Source of the DNA: CAVSWT01 sp963775245
Lineage (GTDB): Bacteria > Bacteroidota > Ignavibacteria > Ignavibacteriales > Ignavibacteriaceae
Direction: 5' to 3'
Assembly (NCBI GenBank): GCA_963775245.1
Contig: CAVZID010000040.1
Span: forward strand, 248,001-312,000
DNA: 64,000 nucleotides
The position numbers and the translations under genes were made by a program. The notes beneath the pieces are model-generated. The model was not told the DNA's origin. It made no database searches and worked only from the letters and a program-made list of their open reading frames with translations. Positions within the stretch are counted from its first letter, which is position 1, and each line of letters starts with the position of its first letter. This document shows, piece after piece, positions 45,835 to 55,060 of this stretch.

Positions 45835-46421
45835 ATTTAAACTATTCAGATGGTCAAACTCCATTAGATGAAGATGAAAAAGAAGGACTATTAATTCCTT
45901 CAATAACAACTCGTGGTGAGTTAGATGAATTTGAACAACTTGGAGTTGAAAAAGCAAATGAATGGCTATTATCAAGAAAACTAAGTGTTGACAAAATTCT
46001 ATCGGAAGAGTTTATAAAAGATTTGCATAAAAGAATGTTCGCTGATGTTTGGGAATGGGCGGGTGAATTTAGAAAAACAGAGAAAAATATTGGTGTTGAT
46101 AAATTTTTGATCAGTGTTGAAATAAAAAAGCTTATTGGGGATTGCAAATTTTGGGTTGAAAATAAAATATTTTCAGATGATGAAATCGCAGTAAGGTTTA
46201 GTCATAGAATAGTATCGATTCATCCTTTTGCTAATGGTAATGGAAGACATTCTAGATTAATTGCGGATGTTCTAATAAATAAAGGATTTGGGAAATCATA
46301 TTTCACTTGGGGAAGTGTTAACCTTATCAAAGTAGGTGAAGCGAGAACAAAATATTTGGAAGCTTTAAGAGCTGCTGATAAAAATGATTATAAACCTTTA
46401 ATTGAGTTTGCAAGACTATAG
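45825..46421 (+). CDS. Fic-domain protein (mobile mystery protein B-like)
   Basis: 198 residues with the intact Fic catalytic motif HPFANGNGRHSR (residues 133-144), where His attacks and Gly/Asn/Gly-Arg bind the nucleotide phosphates. The N-terminal helices include 'KRMFADVWEWAGEFRKTEKN', typical of the group. Fic proteins transfer AMP or other NMP groups to target side chains, and short versions paired with a HTH gene act as toxins. It overlaps the regulator gene by 10 bases. No inhibitory (S/T)xxxE(G/N) helix is obvious. Confidence 0.92.
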   Translation: MGLDLNYSDGQTPLDEDEKEGLLIPSITTRGELDEFEQLGVEKANEWLLSRKLSVDKILSEEFIKDLHKRMFADVWEWAGEFRKTEKNIGVDKFLISVEIKKLIGDCKFWVENKIFSDDEIAVRFSHRIVSIHPFANGNGRHSRLIADVLINKGFGKSYFTWGSVNLIKVGEARTKYLEALRAADKNDYKPLIEFARL

Positions 46422-46797
46422 ATAGTTCTTAATTTATATTTGAATAATTAGAATTGAATTATACGGCTTATTTATTTTCATCTATTCTAAATTCGACTCT
46501 TCTCTTAATATCATAGTGAATATTTTTATGAATCAAATTCTAGGTAAATATTAATAAATTACCTTGAAATCGATTCATTACAACTAGATAGCTTATGTGA
46601 GTTATGAACTCACATTTCAAATATAAAAAATCATTTCTCGGCAAGCTGATTCTTAGTAAGTCGGTTTTATAATATTTTTCTCCTTTAATTTCCTCCAATC
46701 ATTCATATCTCTATTTTATTAATTTCTGTTGATGTTGACGGAAAATTTGTAAATATTGCAACAGTGTCAATTAGATTATAAAGTTAGCTCCATTTAA
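46422..46797. other. Non-coding stretch with a strong hairpin
   Basis: No gene seen. A perfect 9-bp hairpin with 3-nt loop (ATGTGAGTT/AACTCACAT) lies at 46595-46615. On the minus strand a fragment RLTKNQLAEK near 46645 resembles the start of an HTH domain but has stops on both sides. Probably remnants of earlier insertions. Confidence 0.4.
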
Positions 46798-47133
46798 ATG
46801 AACATTTTTAATATCCATTCAGAGATAATAAGGGACTATTCAGATTATATTTTAAGTTTCATTGATATAGCTGATGAAGAAATTAGAAAATCTTTTGTAC
46901 AATGCGTTGGCTTTTCCAATAACTTTTACGAAGTAGATTACCTCCCTGAAAATGATAGAATTCGCTATACAATTTCTCCAGAAGCTAGAAAGGAAATATT
47001 AAAACGGCTGCTGGATCTCAATCATAAAATTCATGAAGAAGAAGTAAAGGAAGGATTGTGGAATAAGAAAGGGAAGAAGAAAAGTAAAAAAGTAACTGTC
47101 GATGAAAATCAAGGAGGCTCGTTTGGGGAATGA
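46798..47133 (+). pseudogene. Fused relic: start of a defence helicase joined to end of a DNA methylase
   Basis: The 111-residue frame has two unlike parts. Residues 1-35 (MNIFNIHSEIIRDYSDYILS, FIDIADEEIRKSFVQ) match the N-terminus of DEAD/DEAH helicases with C-terminal DUF1998-like parts found in restriction-type islands. Residues ~46-95 ('YLPENDRIRYTISPEARKEI', 'LKRLLDLNHKIHEEEVKEGL', then KKGKKKSKK) match the C-terminus of Eco57I-type methylases from such islands. The whole middle of both genes is missing, so this is best read as the scar of one large deletion. It still starts with ATG and is followed without gap by the next gene. The matches are from memory and unsearched. Confidence 0.5.
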
Positions 47134-47965
47134 TGATGAAATAAATGTGGAGGATCTTTTTGAATTCCCTGATGAAGATCAAAAAGGCTATTACGAATAT
47201 AACCGCGAATCTCCAAATGTAATCCATATTGATGAAAAGGAAAATGCTATTGATTCTTTGGAAACTGCATTATCATTTTTAATTAGAGATGATAATCTAA
47301 AATGGAAATGGGTAGTATTGGCTCTGCACCATTCCTTATATTCATTTTGTATTAGTGCATTAGAACATGGAAACTATGAAAATGTACTTTCAAGAAAATA
47401 TGGTGAAGATGATGACTGGATTGTACATATCGGTAAAGATAGTCCTAGAAAATCAAAAATTGTCCCTTTCTATATAAAAGAATACAAAACTCCAGCTTAT
47501 CGTATTGAATGGGAACTTATTGACAAAAACACTTCCACAAATACAAAAAAAACATCAAAAAAACAGAAAGAAAAATTAATAAATTTTTGGACTGCTCTTG
47601 CAAGAGTTCAGGATAATTATTTTTGGATGGGGAGGTATTTTAATTCAAAGGCAGTGGAAATAACTGATGAGGAATTGCATGATATCTGTTGGTTATCTGA
47701 AAAGGTAAGAAATGATTTAATGCACTTCATACCCAAGGGATATTCAATTGACATTTTAAGTATTATTAATGCAACGAAAGTTGTGTTAAAAGTTATTTAT
47801 TTTTTAGTATTTGAATCATTTACTATTAATTTTTTGGATTATGAGAAGTCTCAAAAAAGAATAAAGGAAGCCCTTGAATTGATTAATGTAAAACTTAATG
47901 TTGCTGAGGAAATTATTCATTTACACATAATTCGAGAAAATCACAGGGTGATTAAAAAAAGGTAG
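47123..47965 (+). CDS. Conserved protein with HEPN-like Rx4H motif
   Basis: About 280 residues, mostly helical. 'DNLKWKWVVLALHHSLYSFC' near the N-terminus is typical of an uncharacterised family ('WKWV-ALHN-L') found near mobile genes. Near the C-terminus RNDLMH (47708-47725) fits the HEPN nuclease motif R-N-x-x-x-H, with a preceding helix 'DEELHDICWLSEKV'. I choose TTG 47123 because AAGGAGG is 5 bases upstream; an ATG at 47102 lacks one. It overlaps the relic by 11 bases and is followed after 7 bases by the AlbA_2 gene, so they are likely one operon. A ribonuclease role is an inference. Confidence 0.6.
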   Translation: MGNDDEINVEDLFEFPDEDQKGYYEYNRESPNVIHIDEKENAIDSLETALSFLIRDDNLKWKWVVLALHHSLYSFCISALEHGNYENVLSRKYGEDDDWIVHIGKDSPRKSKIVPFYIKEYKTPAYRIEWELIDKNTSTNTKKTSKKQKEKLINFWTALARVQDNYFWMGRYFNSKAVEITDEELHDICWLSEKVRNDLMHFIPKGYSIDILSIINATKVVLKVIYFLVFESFTINFLDYEKSQKRIKEALELINVKLNVAEEIIHLHIIRENHRVIKKR

Positions 47966-47972
47966 TTTCCAA

Positions 47973-49149
47973 ATGATTTTCACACTAAATGAAATAAAAA
48001 ATATTACTAAAGAAAAGGTAAGTTCCTTAAAGGAAAATCAGGTTGCTGAAGACAAGCATCTGGAATACAAGTTAAGACTACCAAGTGAAAAGTATGAAGA
48101 CAAAAAGGAATTTTTAGCAGATATATCTTCATTTGCAAATGCAGATGGAGGTGTAATATTTTATGGAATAAATGCCAAAGATGGAATTCCAGATGATATT
48201 ACAGGATTAGATATTGATAATACTGATAAAGAAATTTTAAGATTAGAAAATCTTTTAAGAACATCAATTGAGCCAAGAATAATTGGAATATTTTTTCATC
48301 CATTCAAATTGTCAAATGGAAGATACTTAATTATAGTTTATATCCCGAAAAGTTTTAATCCACCTCACGTTGTAAACTTTCAAGGGCACTGGCGATTTTA
48401 TTCTAGAAATTCCGCAGGTAAATATCCTTTAGATGTTTCTGAACTTCGTTCTATAATAAGTCTATCTGATACTGTTTATGAAAAAATTAGGAATTTTAGA
48501 ATTGAGAGAATTTCCCGTATTAAGAATCATGATTTACATTTTACTTTTTCAAGTGGACCAAAATTTGTATATCATCTCATTCCCCTCAATTCTTTCTCAT
48601 TAAATACTTCTATTGATTTAAAAATACTAGAATATAGCAGTGTAAGTAAAAAACTTTTTAGCTATTTCGAAATGATATATAATTATGAAGGAATTTTAAT
48701 ATATAACTCAATTGACAAACATAAAATAAGTTGGTATTCACAAATCTTTAGAAATGGTATTATTGAAGTTTGTGGTCTTTTAACAAATGAACCCTCTAAA
48801 AAGGAAATAGATCCAAATATTTTTGAAACAGAAATAATTAGTGTACTTCCAAATTGGTTTAAAGTAACTGAATTATATGACCTATCATTTCCTTTTTTAT
48901 TTTTTTACAGTCTTATTGATATTAAAGATTATCAACTTCAATTGGGATCTCATGAAATGGGTAGAAGAATGCGGAAATCGACCTTTTGATATAAATGAAA
49001 TAGTTCTTCCTGATATCCTAATAAATGAAGATAAAAGTGATAACTTATCCACAATATTAAAATCTGTCTTTGACCAAATATGGAATGCAGCAGGTCATTC
49101 TCAATCTCCGAACTTTAATGATAAAGGGGAGTGGAAAATATCTGAGTAA
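47973..49149 (+). pseudogene. AlbA_2 (Schlafen-like) domain protein, frameshift near 48939
   Basis: The N-terminal AlbA_2 domain (~20-150) has 'AEDKHLEYKLRLPSEKYEDK', 'FLADISSFANADGGVIFYGI' and 'IVYIPKSFNPPHVV', with 'GHWRFYSRNSAGKYPLD' as the final strand motif. The C-terminal ~200 residues are not recognised. The first frame ends at 48989, but the sense continues in another frame as LNWDLMKWVEECGNRPFD to 49149. Removing one C at about 48939 joins them, giving ~391 residues. AlbA_2 proteins are nucleic-acid-binding and some Schlafen-type members are RNases. Seven bases after the HEPN-like gene. Confidence 0.75.
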
Positions 49150-49232
49150 TGAAATCCTATCTCCTTAGTAAATCATCTTTCCTAAAAGGCATTCAATGCG
49201 AGAAACAATTATATATTTATAAACATCATTAA
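49149..49232 (+). pseudogene. 27-codon relic of a DUF2779 gene start
   Basis: MKSYLLSKSSFLKGIQCEKQ followed by LYIYKHH and a stop. It is nearly identical to the start of the DUF2779 gene at 51100 (MKAYALSKSSFLKGIQCQKQ), about 80% identical in DNA over ~90 bases. The ATG overlaps the AlbA_2 stop (TAATG). The rest of this copy is gone. Confidence 0.8.
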
Positions 49233-49248
49233 GATTGAAGGGACTCAA

Positions 49249-49314
49249 TAATATTACTGAAAGGAAATTGATAATACAAACAAGGAAATTTTAAGATTAA
49301 AGAATCTTTAAAAA
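49249..49314 (+). pseudogene. Small degenerate copy of an AlbA_2 gene segment
   Basis: These ~66 bases match 48199-48265 inside the AlbA_2 gene (shared runs ATTGATAATAC and GAAATTTTAAGATTA), roughly three quarters identical, but the frame is broken. The remaining bases up to the AbiEi gene at 49453 hold no recognisable gene. Confidence 0.55.
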
Positions 49315-49452
49315 GCTTGTATATGAACGCAAGTTATGTTTCATAATATAATTGAGATAATTGATATCGCAATACTGATATGAAATATAATTTGCCTATC
49401 ATTAAATGATGTTATATATTATAAATACGATAAATAAAGTCGTATTTTTAAT

Positions 49453-50271
49453 ATGAAAAAACATATATCATATCGTTCAGCTCAATTATTAAGTGCATTA
49501 AATAACCAGAATAAGAATTTTTTTACAATCAAGGAAGCACAAGAAATCTTACATGAGAGTGGAGAAGAAGCTGTAAGAAGATTGCTTATTTACATGGCGC
49601 AAAGAGAATTGTTACTAAGAATTAAAGATGGGCTTTACCATGTAGTACCTTATGAAAAAAATATTGAAGAGTATTTTCCGGATTGGCATTTGACTGCGGA
49701 GGCTATTGTCCATCCAAAAAATTATTACATTGGTTTTTACAGTGCACTTGATATTCACGGATTGATTACCCAGCCTTCTCTTACAGAGCAGATAGTTACT
49801 GATAAACAGATGATTCCGAAATATCAGATTGTAAAGAAAGTAAAATTTGAATTTATAACATTTAACAAAAATAAATTCTTTGGTTATGAAAAAACCTGGA
49901 TAGATGACTTCAATAAAGTTAATTGCAGCGATATTGAAAAAACAATTATTGACTGTCTTTACAAACCAAACTATGCAGGTGGAATATCAGAAATTGCTAA
50001 AGCTATTTATAAAAGTAGAGAAAAAATAAAACCGGATAAAATAATTGAATATCTTGAAAAATTTGATGCACAAGTTGTTTATAAACGATTGGGATTTATA
50101 TTGCAACATTTGAACATATTGCATGAACTAACAAAAGAAATTCAAGCAAGGTTAACAGATTCTTATACATTATTAGATCCGTCTTTACCAAAGAATGGTA
50201 AGCACCATTCCGCATGGAAAATTGTTGACAATATTGATATTGAGTCTACATTAAAATCAATAGGTACTTGA
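49453..50271 (+). CDS. abiEi: AbiEi-family antitoxin (type IV toxin-antitoxin)
   Basis: 272 residues. The N-terminal winged helix is 'LLSALNNQNKNFFTIKEAQE' with 'RRLLIYMAQRELLLRIKDGL' 'YHVVP', as in AbiEi antitoxins. The C-terminal antitoxin domain has 'LTAEAIVHPKNYYIGFYSAL' 'DIHGLITQ' and 'NCSDIEKTIIDCLYKPNYAG', which are family hallmarks. It probably represses its own promoter and blocks the toxin's effect without binding it. The toxin gene starts one base after its stop. Confidence 0.92.
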   Translation: MKKHISYRSAQLLSALNNQNKNFFTIKEAQEILHESGEEAVRRLLIYMAQRELLLRIKDGLYHVVPYEKNIEEYFPDWHLTAEAIVHPKNYYIGFYSALDIHGLITQPSLTEQIVTDKQMIPKYQIVKKVKFEFITFNKNKFFGYEKTWIDDFNKVNCSDIEKTIIDCLYKPNYAGGISEIAKAIYKSREKIKPDKIIEYLEKFDAQVVYKRLGFILQHLNILHELTKEIQARLTDSYTLLDPSLPKNGKHHSAWKIVDNIDIESTLKSIGT

Positions 50272-50272
50272 T

Positions 50273-51080
50273 ATGATTAAACAAGCTGAGGTACAAAAGA
50301 TTGCCGGCAGTCTTGGGACTCAGAGATACTCAGATTGAAAAAGATTATGTAATTGGATGGGTTTTAAAAGGAATTTCTAATAATGATTTTCTTAAAGATA
50401 AATTAGTCTTCAAAGGCGGAACAGCTTTAAGAAAAATATATTTTAGAGATTATAGATTATCCGAAGATTTGGATTTTACATGTAGCGAAACTGATTACCC
50501 TTCTAAGGAAATAAAAAAGAATTTTACTGAAATGATTGAATGGATAAGAAACGAATCCAGAATTAATCTGAATATTCAGGATGAAGATGAAACATTTAAT
50601 AATTTTTATCTCGGTTATACTGGCCCATTAGGTGGAAAAGGAGCCAATAAAAATATAAAAGTGGACATAGCAGATGATGAAATTCTGTGTAATGAGCCGG
50701 TTGAGAAGTTGGTTATGAATGAATATTCAGATTTACAAGATGAATATAAAATGTTGTGTTATACAATTGGAGAAATAGTTTCAGAGAAAATGCGTTCTTT
50801 GATGCAAAGAACCATGCCGAGAGATTTATATGATATTTGGAATCTATTTGAAAATGAAAATTATAACATTGAAGATTATGTGTTTGATTTTCAAAAGAAG
50901 ACGGAATTCAAAAAATTAAATCCGAATAATTTTATAGAAATGATACAAAGCAAAAAGGAAACATTTAAAAGACTATGGGAAGCTAATTTAGTTAATCAAA
51001 TTATAGAAGTTCCAGATTTTGAAGATGTATGGAGGAGGTTAGGGAAGCATTGGAGAAAATTTGAAAAGGTTTCTAAATAG
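50273..51080 (+). pseudogene. abiEii: AbiEii-family nucleotidyltransferase toxin, frameshift near 50316
   Basis: The toxin should start at ATG 50273 (MIKQAEVQKIAGSLG), but that frame stops at ~50338. The frame open to 51080 continues GLRDTQIEKDYVIGWVLKG if one G of GGG at 50315-50317 is removed. The nucleotidyltransferase motifs are intact: 'LVFKGGTALRKIYF' and 'RLSEDLDFT' (GG...DxD), plus Lys in 'DIADDEIL...' and 'EIVSEKMRSLMQRTMPRDLYD' as the conserved C-terminal site. AbiEii toxins modify RNA (tRNA in related enzymes) and cause abortive infection. Directly follows abiEi. Confidence 0.88.
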
Positions 51081-51099
51081 AATTACACAATTATAAATA

Positions 51100-52579
51100 A
51101 TGAAAGCATACGCTCTAAGTAAATCGTCATTCTTAAAAGGCATTCAATGCCAGAAACAATTATATCTTTATAAGCATCATTATGATTGGCAAGATCCAAT
51201 AAGTGAACAACAGCAAGCAATTTTCTCTCGTGGTACAGATGTAGGGAAGTTAGCACAAAAACTTATTTCCTAACGGACTTAATTTGGCTCCACCAAATCC
51301 ATTTCAATACGAAGCTGCTGCAAAATTAACTAAGGAGATAATAAGCCAAAACAAAAAGATTTTGTATGAGCCTTCTTTTATTTATGATGAACTGCTTGTC
51401 GCTGTAGATATACTTGTTAAAGAAAGAGAATAAGTGGAACATCTATGAAGTTAAAAGTTCAACATCAATTTCAGATGTTTATATACTTGATACGGCAGTA
51501 CAATATTATGTTCTAAAAAATTCTGGCCTTGATATAAAAGATGTTTATATCGTTTACTTAAATAACCAATACATCCGGCAAGGTGAATTGGATATAATCA
51601 ACTTTTCACAATAGAATCTGTATTTGATTTAATTCAGGACTATCAAAATACAATTCCGGAAAAAATAAAAGATTTTAAAAAAGTATTAAGTAGTAAAACT
51701 ATTCCAGACATTAATATCGGCCCTCAATGCAATGATCCTTATGCTTGCTCGTTTCTTGGTTACTGCTGGAAAGATATTCCGGAATATTCTGTCTTTAATA
51801 TTTCCAATTTAAAGACAGATAAAAAGTTTGAACTTTTTAACAAAGGAATTATAAACATTGAGGATATACCGGATGATTACGGACTGAGTTCTAATCAAAG
51901 AATACAGGTTGATGTTCATAAAAGTAATCAAACCATAATTGATAGTGATAATCTAAAAGAATTTATGAGTATGATTAACTATCCTCTTTACTTTATGGAC
52001 TTCGAAACATTTATGCCGGCTGTCCCTCTTTATGATAATTCTCGGCCATATCAACAAATACCTTTTCAATACGCATTATTTTATAAGAAAGATAAAAATT
52101 CCGAAGCCCAGTTTTATGAATTTCTTGGTAATCCTTCCGAAGATGCACGAATTTCATTTATTAATAGCTTATTGAAGAATACAAAAAAGAAAGGTGATAT
52201 AATTGTTTATAACAAGTCCTTTGAGACAACTAGACTAAAAGAAATTGCAAGAGATTTTCCTGAGTATGCTGATGAAATAGAAGATAGAATTTCACGAATA
52301 AAAGATTTAATGATTCCATTTCAAAAGAAATATTACTATAAACCGGAAATGAAAGGTTCATATTCGATAAAGTATGTTCTTCCCGCATTAGTCCCGGAAT
52401 TAACTTACGAAGGAATGCCTGTCGCAGATGGTGGTATGGCAATGATTGCTTACGAATCATTGCTTCATGAATCCGATCCGCAAAAAATTGAAGCCATAAG
52501 AAATAATTTATTATCTTACTGCAAACTTGATACATACGGTATGGTAAAGATTTGGGAGGAGTTGGAAAAAATTATTTGA
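51100..52579 (+). pseudogene. DUF2779 nuclease-like protein, three single-base frameshifts
   Basis: The full frame is recovered by removing one base at ~51270 (CTT[A]TTTCCT), removing G 51422, and adding one T near 51605. The joined protein is ~490 residues. The N-terminal half is RecB/Cas4-like, with Cys in 'KGIQCQKQ', a PD-(D/E)xK-type site 'VAVDILVK...NIYEVKSST', and a Cys cluster 'PQCNDPYACSFLGYC'. Four Cys in all suggest a 4Fe-4S cluster. The C-terminal half is a DEDD-type exonuclease-like domain with 'LYFMDFETF' and 'SYCKLDTYGM'. It lies 19 bases after the AbiE toxin and is probably a defence- or repair-linked nuclease. Its first ~30 codons exist as a second, truncated copy at 49149. 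Confidence 0.8.
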
Positions 52580-52750
52580 AATAAAAAATAATTTATTGAG
52601 GTTCAATTAATTGATGGAAAACTAAGTATTTTATATTAGATTTTTAATTTGAAGTTCAAGACATTATAACTTCTTTGAATATCAGTTTGCGTAAAGAGTA
52701 ATTATTTTAAAATTAATTTAATTCTAAACAAATAGTTATGAAAGTGTTTT

Positions 52751-55060
52751 ATGAATCTATTTTTAGGTAAACTCTCTGAACAATATCCAGAACAATTTAA
52801 TGAAAACTTTTATGCTGCCGGAGATGAAGGTAACAGTTGGTATGGTGGAATTAAACCAGGAGATTATGTATTTCCAATTTTCAAAGGTAAGATTAGTAAA
52901 CTTTGGAAAGTCAAAGAATATGGCCAAAAACCGAATAGAATTGACATAGATAATTCTGGTGTTATATTTTTCGATATAGCAAAAACCTATAATAAATCAT
53001 ATTCTTTAGCAAATGAATTTTTACGATATAAATATTTTGATTTAGATATAAACTTATTAAATAAAAGTGCAAAAAGTGTAAAAAATATTGGGTTCCATAA
53101 AATAACAACTCTTAAAAATTCTCCGACTCCTGAAAATATTGTTTTTGAAGATAACATAAGAAAAATATTAATTACTATTCCCAAGTACGCTGTAGATGAT
53201 TTTTCAGAAGGGGATATACGAATTCAATTAGATGATTTCGAAAAAACTAATATTAAACTAATAGAAATATTTCAAGATGGTATTTTTAAACAATACGAGA
53301 GTCTTTGGAAATTATATATTGATAGAAATCCTGAATCTAAAAGATATTCAATCAAGAAATTGCTAGAGTATTCTAAAGTTGATAGAGCTTCAAAAAAAGA
53401 ATCATTCCTTTCAGCATTATTGGACGATATACAAGATAAAGGATTTTTCTCTGTTACAAATCCAATTTCTTTATATGATCATATATTTGTCGGAAGAAAA
53501 GTAGGCAGATCAAACAAAGAAAAAATTTATACAACTCAGATGACTGAGAATGAAATTGATGAAGTTGATGCAACAAGCGATTTAAGTGTATATAAACCAT
53601 TTGTTGAATTATTAGATGATAATCCAAATTTGATTTTATATGGACCTCCAGGAACCGGTAAAACATTTTTAACTCATAAGATAGTAGAAGCTTTTGACTA
53701 CGAAAAAAATAAAGAAAATAAAACGTATGAGGATATAGAGAGCGAAGGTAGAGTCAGGTTCATAACATTTCATCAAGCTTATTCTTATGAAGAATTCATT
53801 GAAGGATTAAGGCCTGTTTTAATCAAAGATATTGATGAAGAAGATGAAAGCGATATTAAATATAAGATAGAAAATGGTATCTTAAAAATACTTGCTGAAT
53901 CAGCTTCCAAGCAGAAAATTAATAAAGAAATGGAGGTAAATGCTGAAACACAAATAACAGAATCTAGTCAGATATGGAAGGTTTCTTTAGGAAGGAAAAA
54001 CTCCGAAGAAAATATCTATAGATATTTTAAGAAAAAAAATCAAATAGCAATTGGTTGGTTAAATGATCAATCATTAGAAGGGAAAAACCGTGAAGAAATA
54101 TTAAAACTTTTAATCGATTCAAGAAGTAAAGGTGATTCTAAACCCACTAATGATGCAAGTTCAACAGATGCATTAGTTAATAGGATGAAGAAAGGGGATA
54201 TAGTTTTTATTTATGATTCCCAGATTACAATTAGAGACATAGGATTAATTACGAGTAATTATAAGTATTTGCGGGAGGATATTGGCTATAATCATAGACG
54301 AGATGTCAGATGGCTCAAAGAATTTGAAAATCCATTAGATATTTTTGAAATGAATGGTAAAACTAGATTGACATTAAAAACAGTTTACCAACTTAACAAT
54401 GTTAATTTCTCTGATATAAGAGAAATTATTTCTAGTGGAGAAGAAGTAGAAAATAACGATAAGTCATATAGTCCTTATTACCTAATAATAGATGAAATAA
54501 ATAGGGGTAATGTTTCAAAAATTTTTGGGGAATTAATTACCTTAATTGAAAAAGATAAACGTGAAACTTATTCATGTTTACTTCCTTATTCTCAAAAGTC
54601 TTTTAAATTGCCATCCAATATTTACATCATTGGAACTATGAATACAGCGGACAGATCATTGGCGATTTTAGATACCGCGCTACGACGCAGATTTTATTTT
54701 TATGAAGTTGAACCTGATCCAACAGTTTTCACTAGAGTTAGTACAAATAAATTAATAAATGATAATGTTGACTTAGAAGAATTGTTAAGAAAAATTAACA
54801 CAAACCTTGATCGAGATCATAGAATTGGTCATTCATATTTTATGGATATTCAATCTTTAAAACAGCTTTACCTTGTTTGGTATTTCAAAATTTTGCCACT
54901 GTTATTTGAATATTTTTATAATGAAAACGGAAAAATTAAAAAATTAATTGGGGGAGAATTTTTTGATGAGAATGGAAATATCAAGAAACTTGAATATAAA
55001 TCAGACAAACAGATATCCCCTTTTGAACAAGCTCTAATTTATATATATACTAGCAAATGA
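52751..55060 (+). CDS. mcrB: McrB-type GTPase with inserted EVE/PUA-like domain
   Basis: 769 residues. The N-terminal ~120 residues look EVE/PUA-like ('YAAGDEGNSWYGGIKPGDYV', 'KGKISKLWKVKEYG'), followed by a helical region. The AAA+ GTPase has Walker A GPPGTGKT (298-305), 'FITFHQAYSYEEFIEGLRPV', Walker B 'LIIDEINRGN' (Asp581, Glu582) and the McrB GTP signature MNTADRS (630-636), then 'LDTALRRRF'. Between ~407 and ~550 lies a second EVE-like segment ('QIWKVSLGRKNSEENIYRYF', 'MKKGDIVFIYDSQITIRDIG'). Its stop overlaps mcrC by 4 bases. It should form hexamers that translocate DNA (or RNA) for McrC, and the two EVE-like domains are likely modified-base readers. Confidence 0.9.
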   Translation: MNLFLGKLSEQYPEQFNENFYAAGDEGNSWYGGIKPGDYVFPIFKGKISKLWKVKEYGQKPNRIDIDNSGVIFFDIAKTYNKSYSLANEFLRYKYFDLDINLLNKSAKSVKNIGFHKITTLKNSPTPENIVFEDNIRKILITIPKYAVDDFSEGDIRIQLDDFEKTNIKLIEIFQDGIFKQYESLWKLYIDRNPESKRYSIKKLLEYSKVDRASKKESFLSALLDDIQDKGFFSVTNPISLYDHIFVGRKVGRSNKEKIYTTQMTENEIDEVDATSDLSVYKPFVELLDDNPNLILYGPPGTGKTFLTHKIVEAFDYEKNKENKTYEDIESEGRVRFITFHQAYSYEEFIEGLRPVLIKDIDEEDESDIKYKIENGILKILAESASKQKINKEMEVNAETQITESSQIWKVSLGRKNSEENIYRYFKKKNQIAIGWLNDQSLEGKNREEILKLLIDSRSKGDSKPTNDASSTDALVNRMKKGDIVFIYDSQITIRDIGLITSNYKYLREDIGYNHRRDVRWLKEFENPLDIFEMNGKTRLTLKTVYQLNNVNFSDIREIISSGEEVENNDKSYSPYYLIIDEINRGNVSKIFGELITLIEKDKRETYSCLLPYSQKSFKLPSNIYIIGTMNTADRSLAILDTALRRRFYFYEVEPDPTVFTRVSTNKLINDNVDLEELLRKINTNLDRDHRIGHSYFMDIQSLKQLYLVWYFKILPLLFEYFYNENGKIKKLIGGEFFDENGNIKKLEYKSDKQISPFEQALIYIYTSK

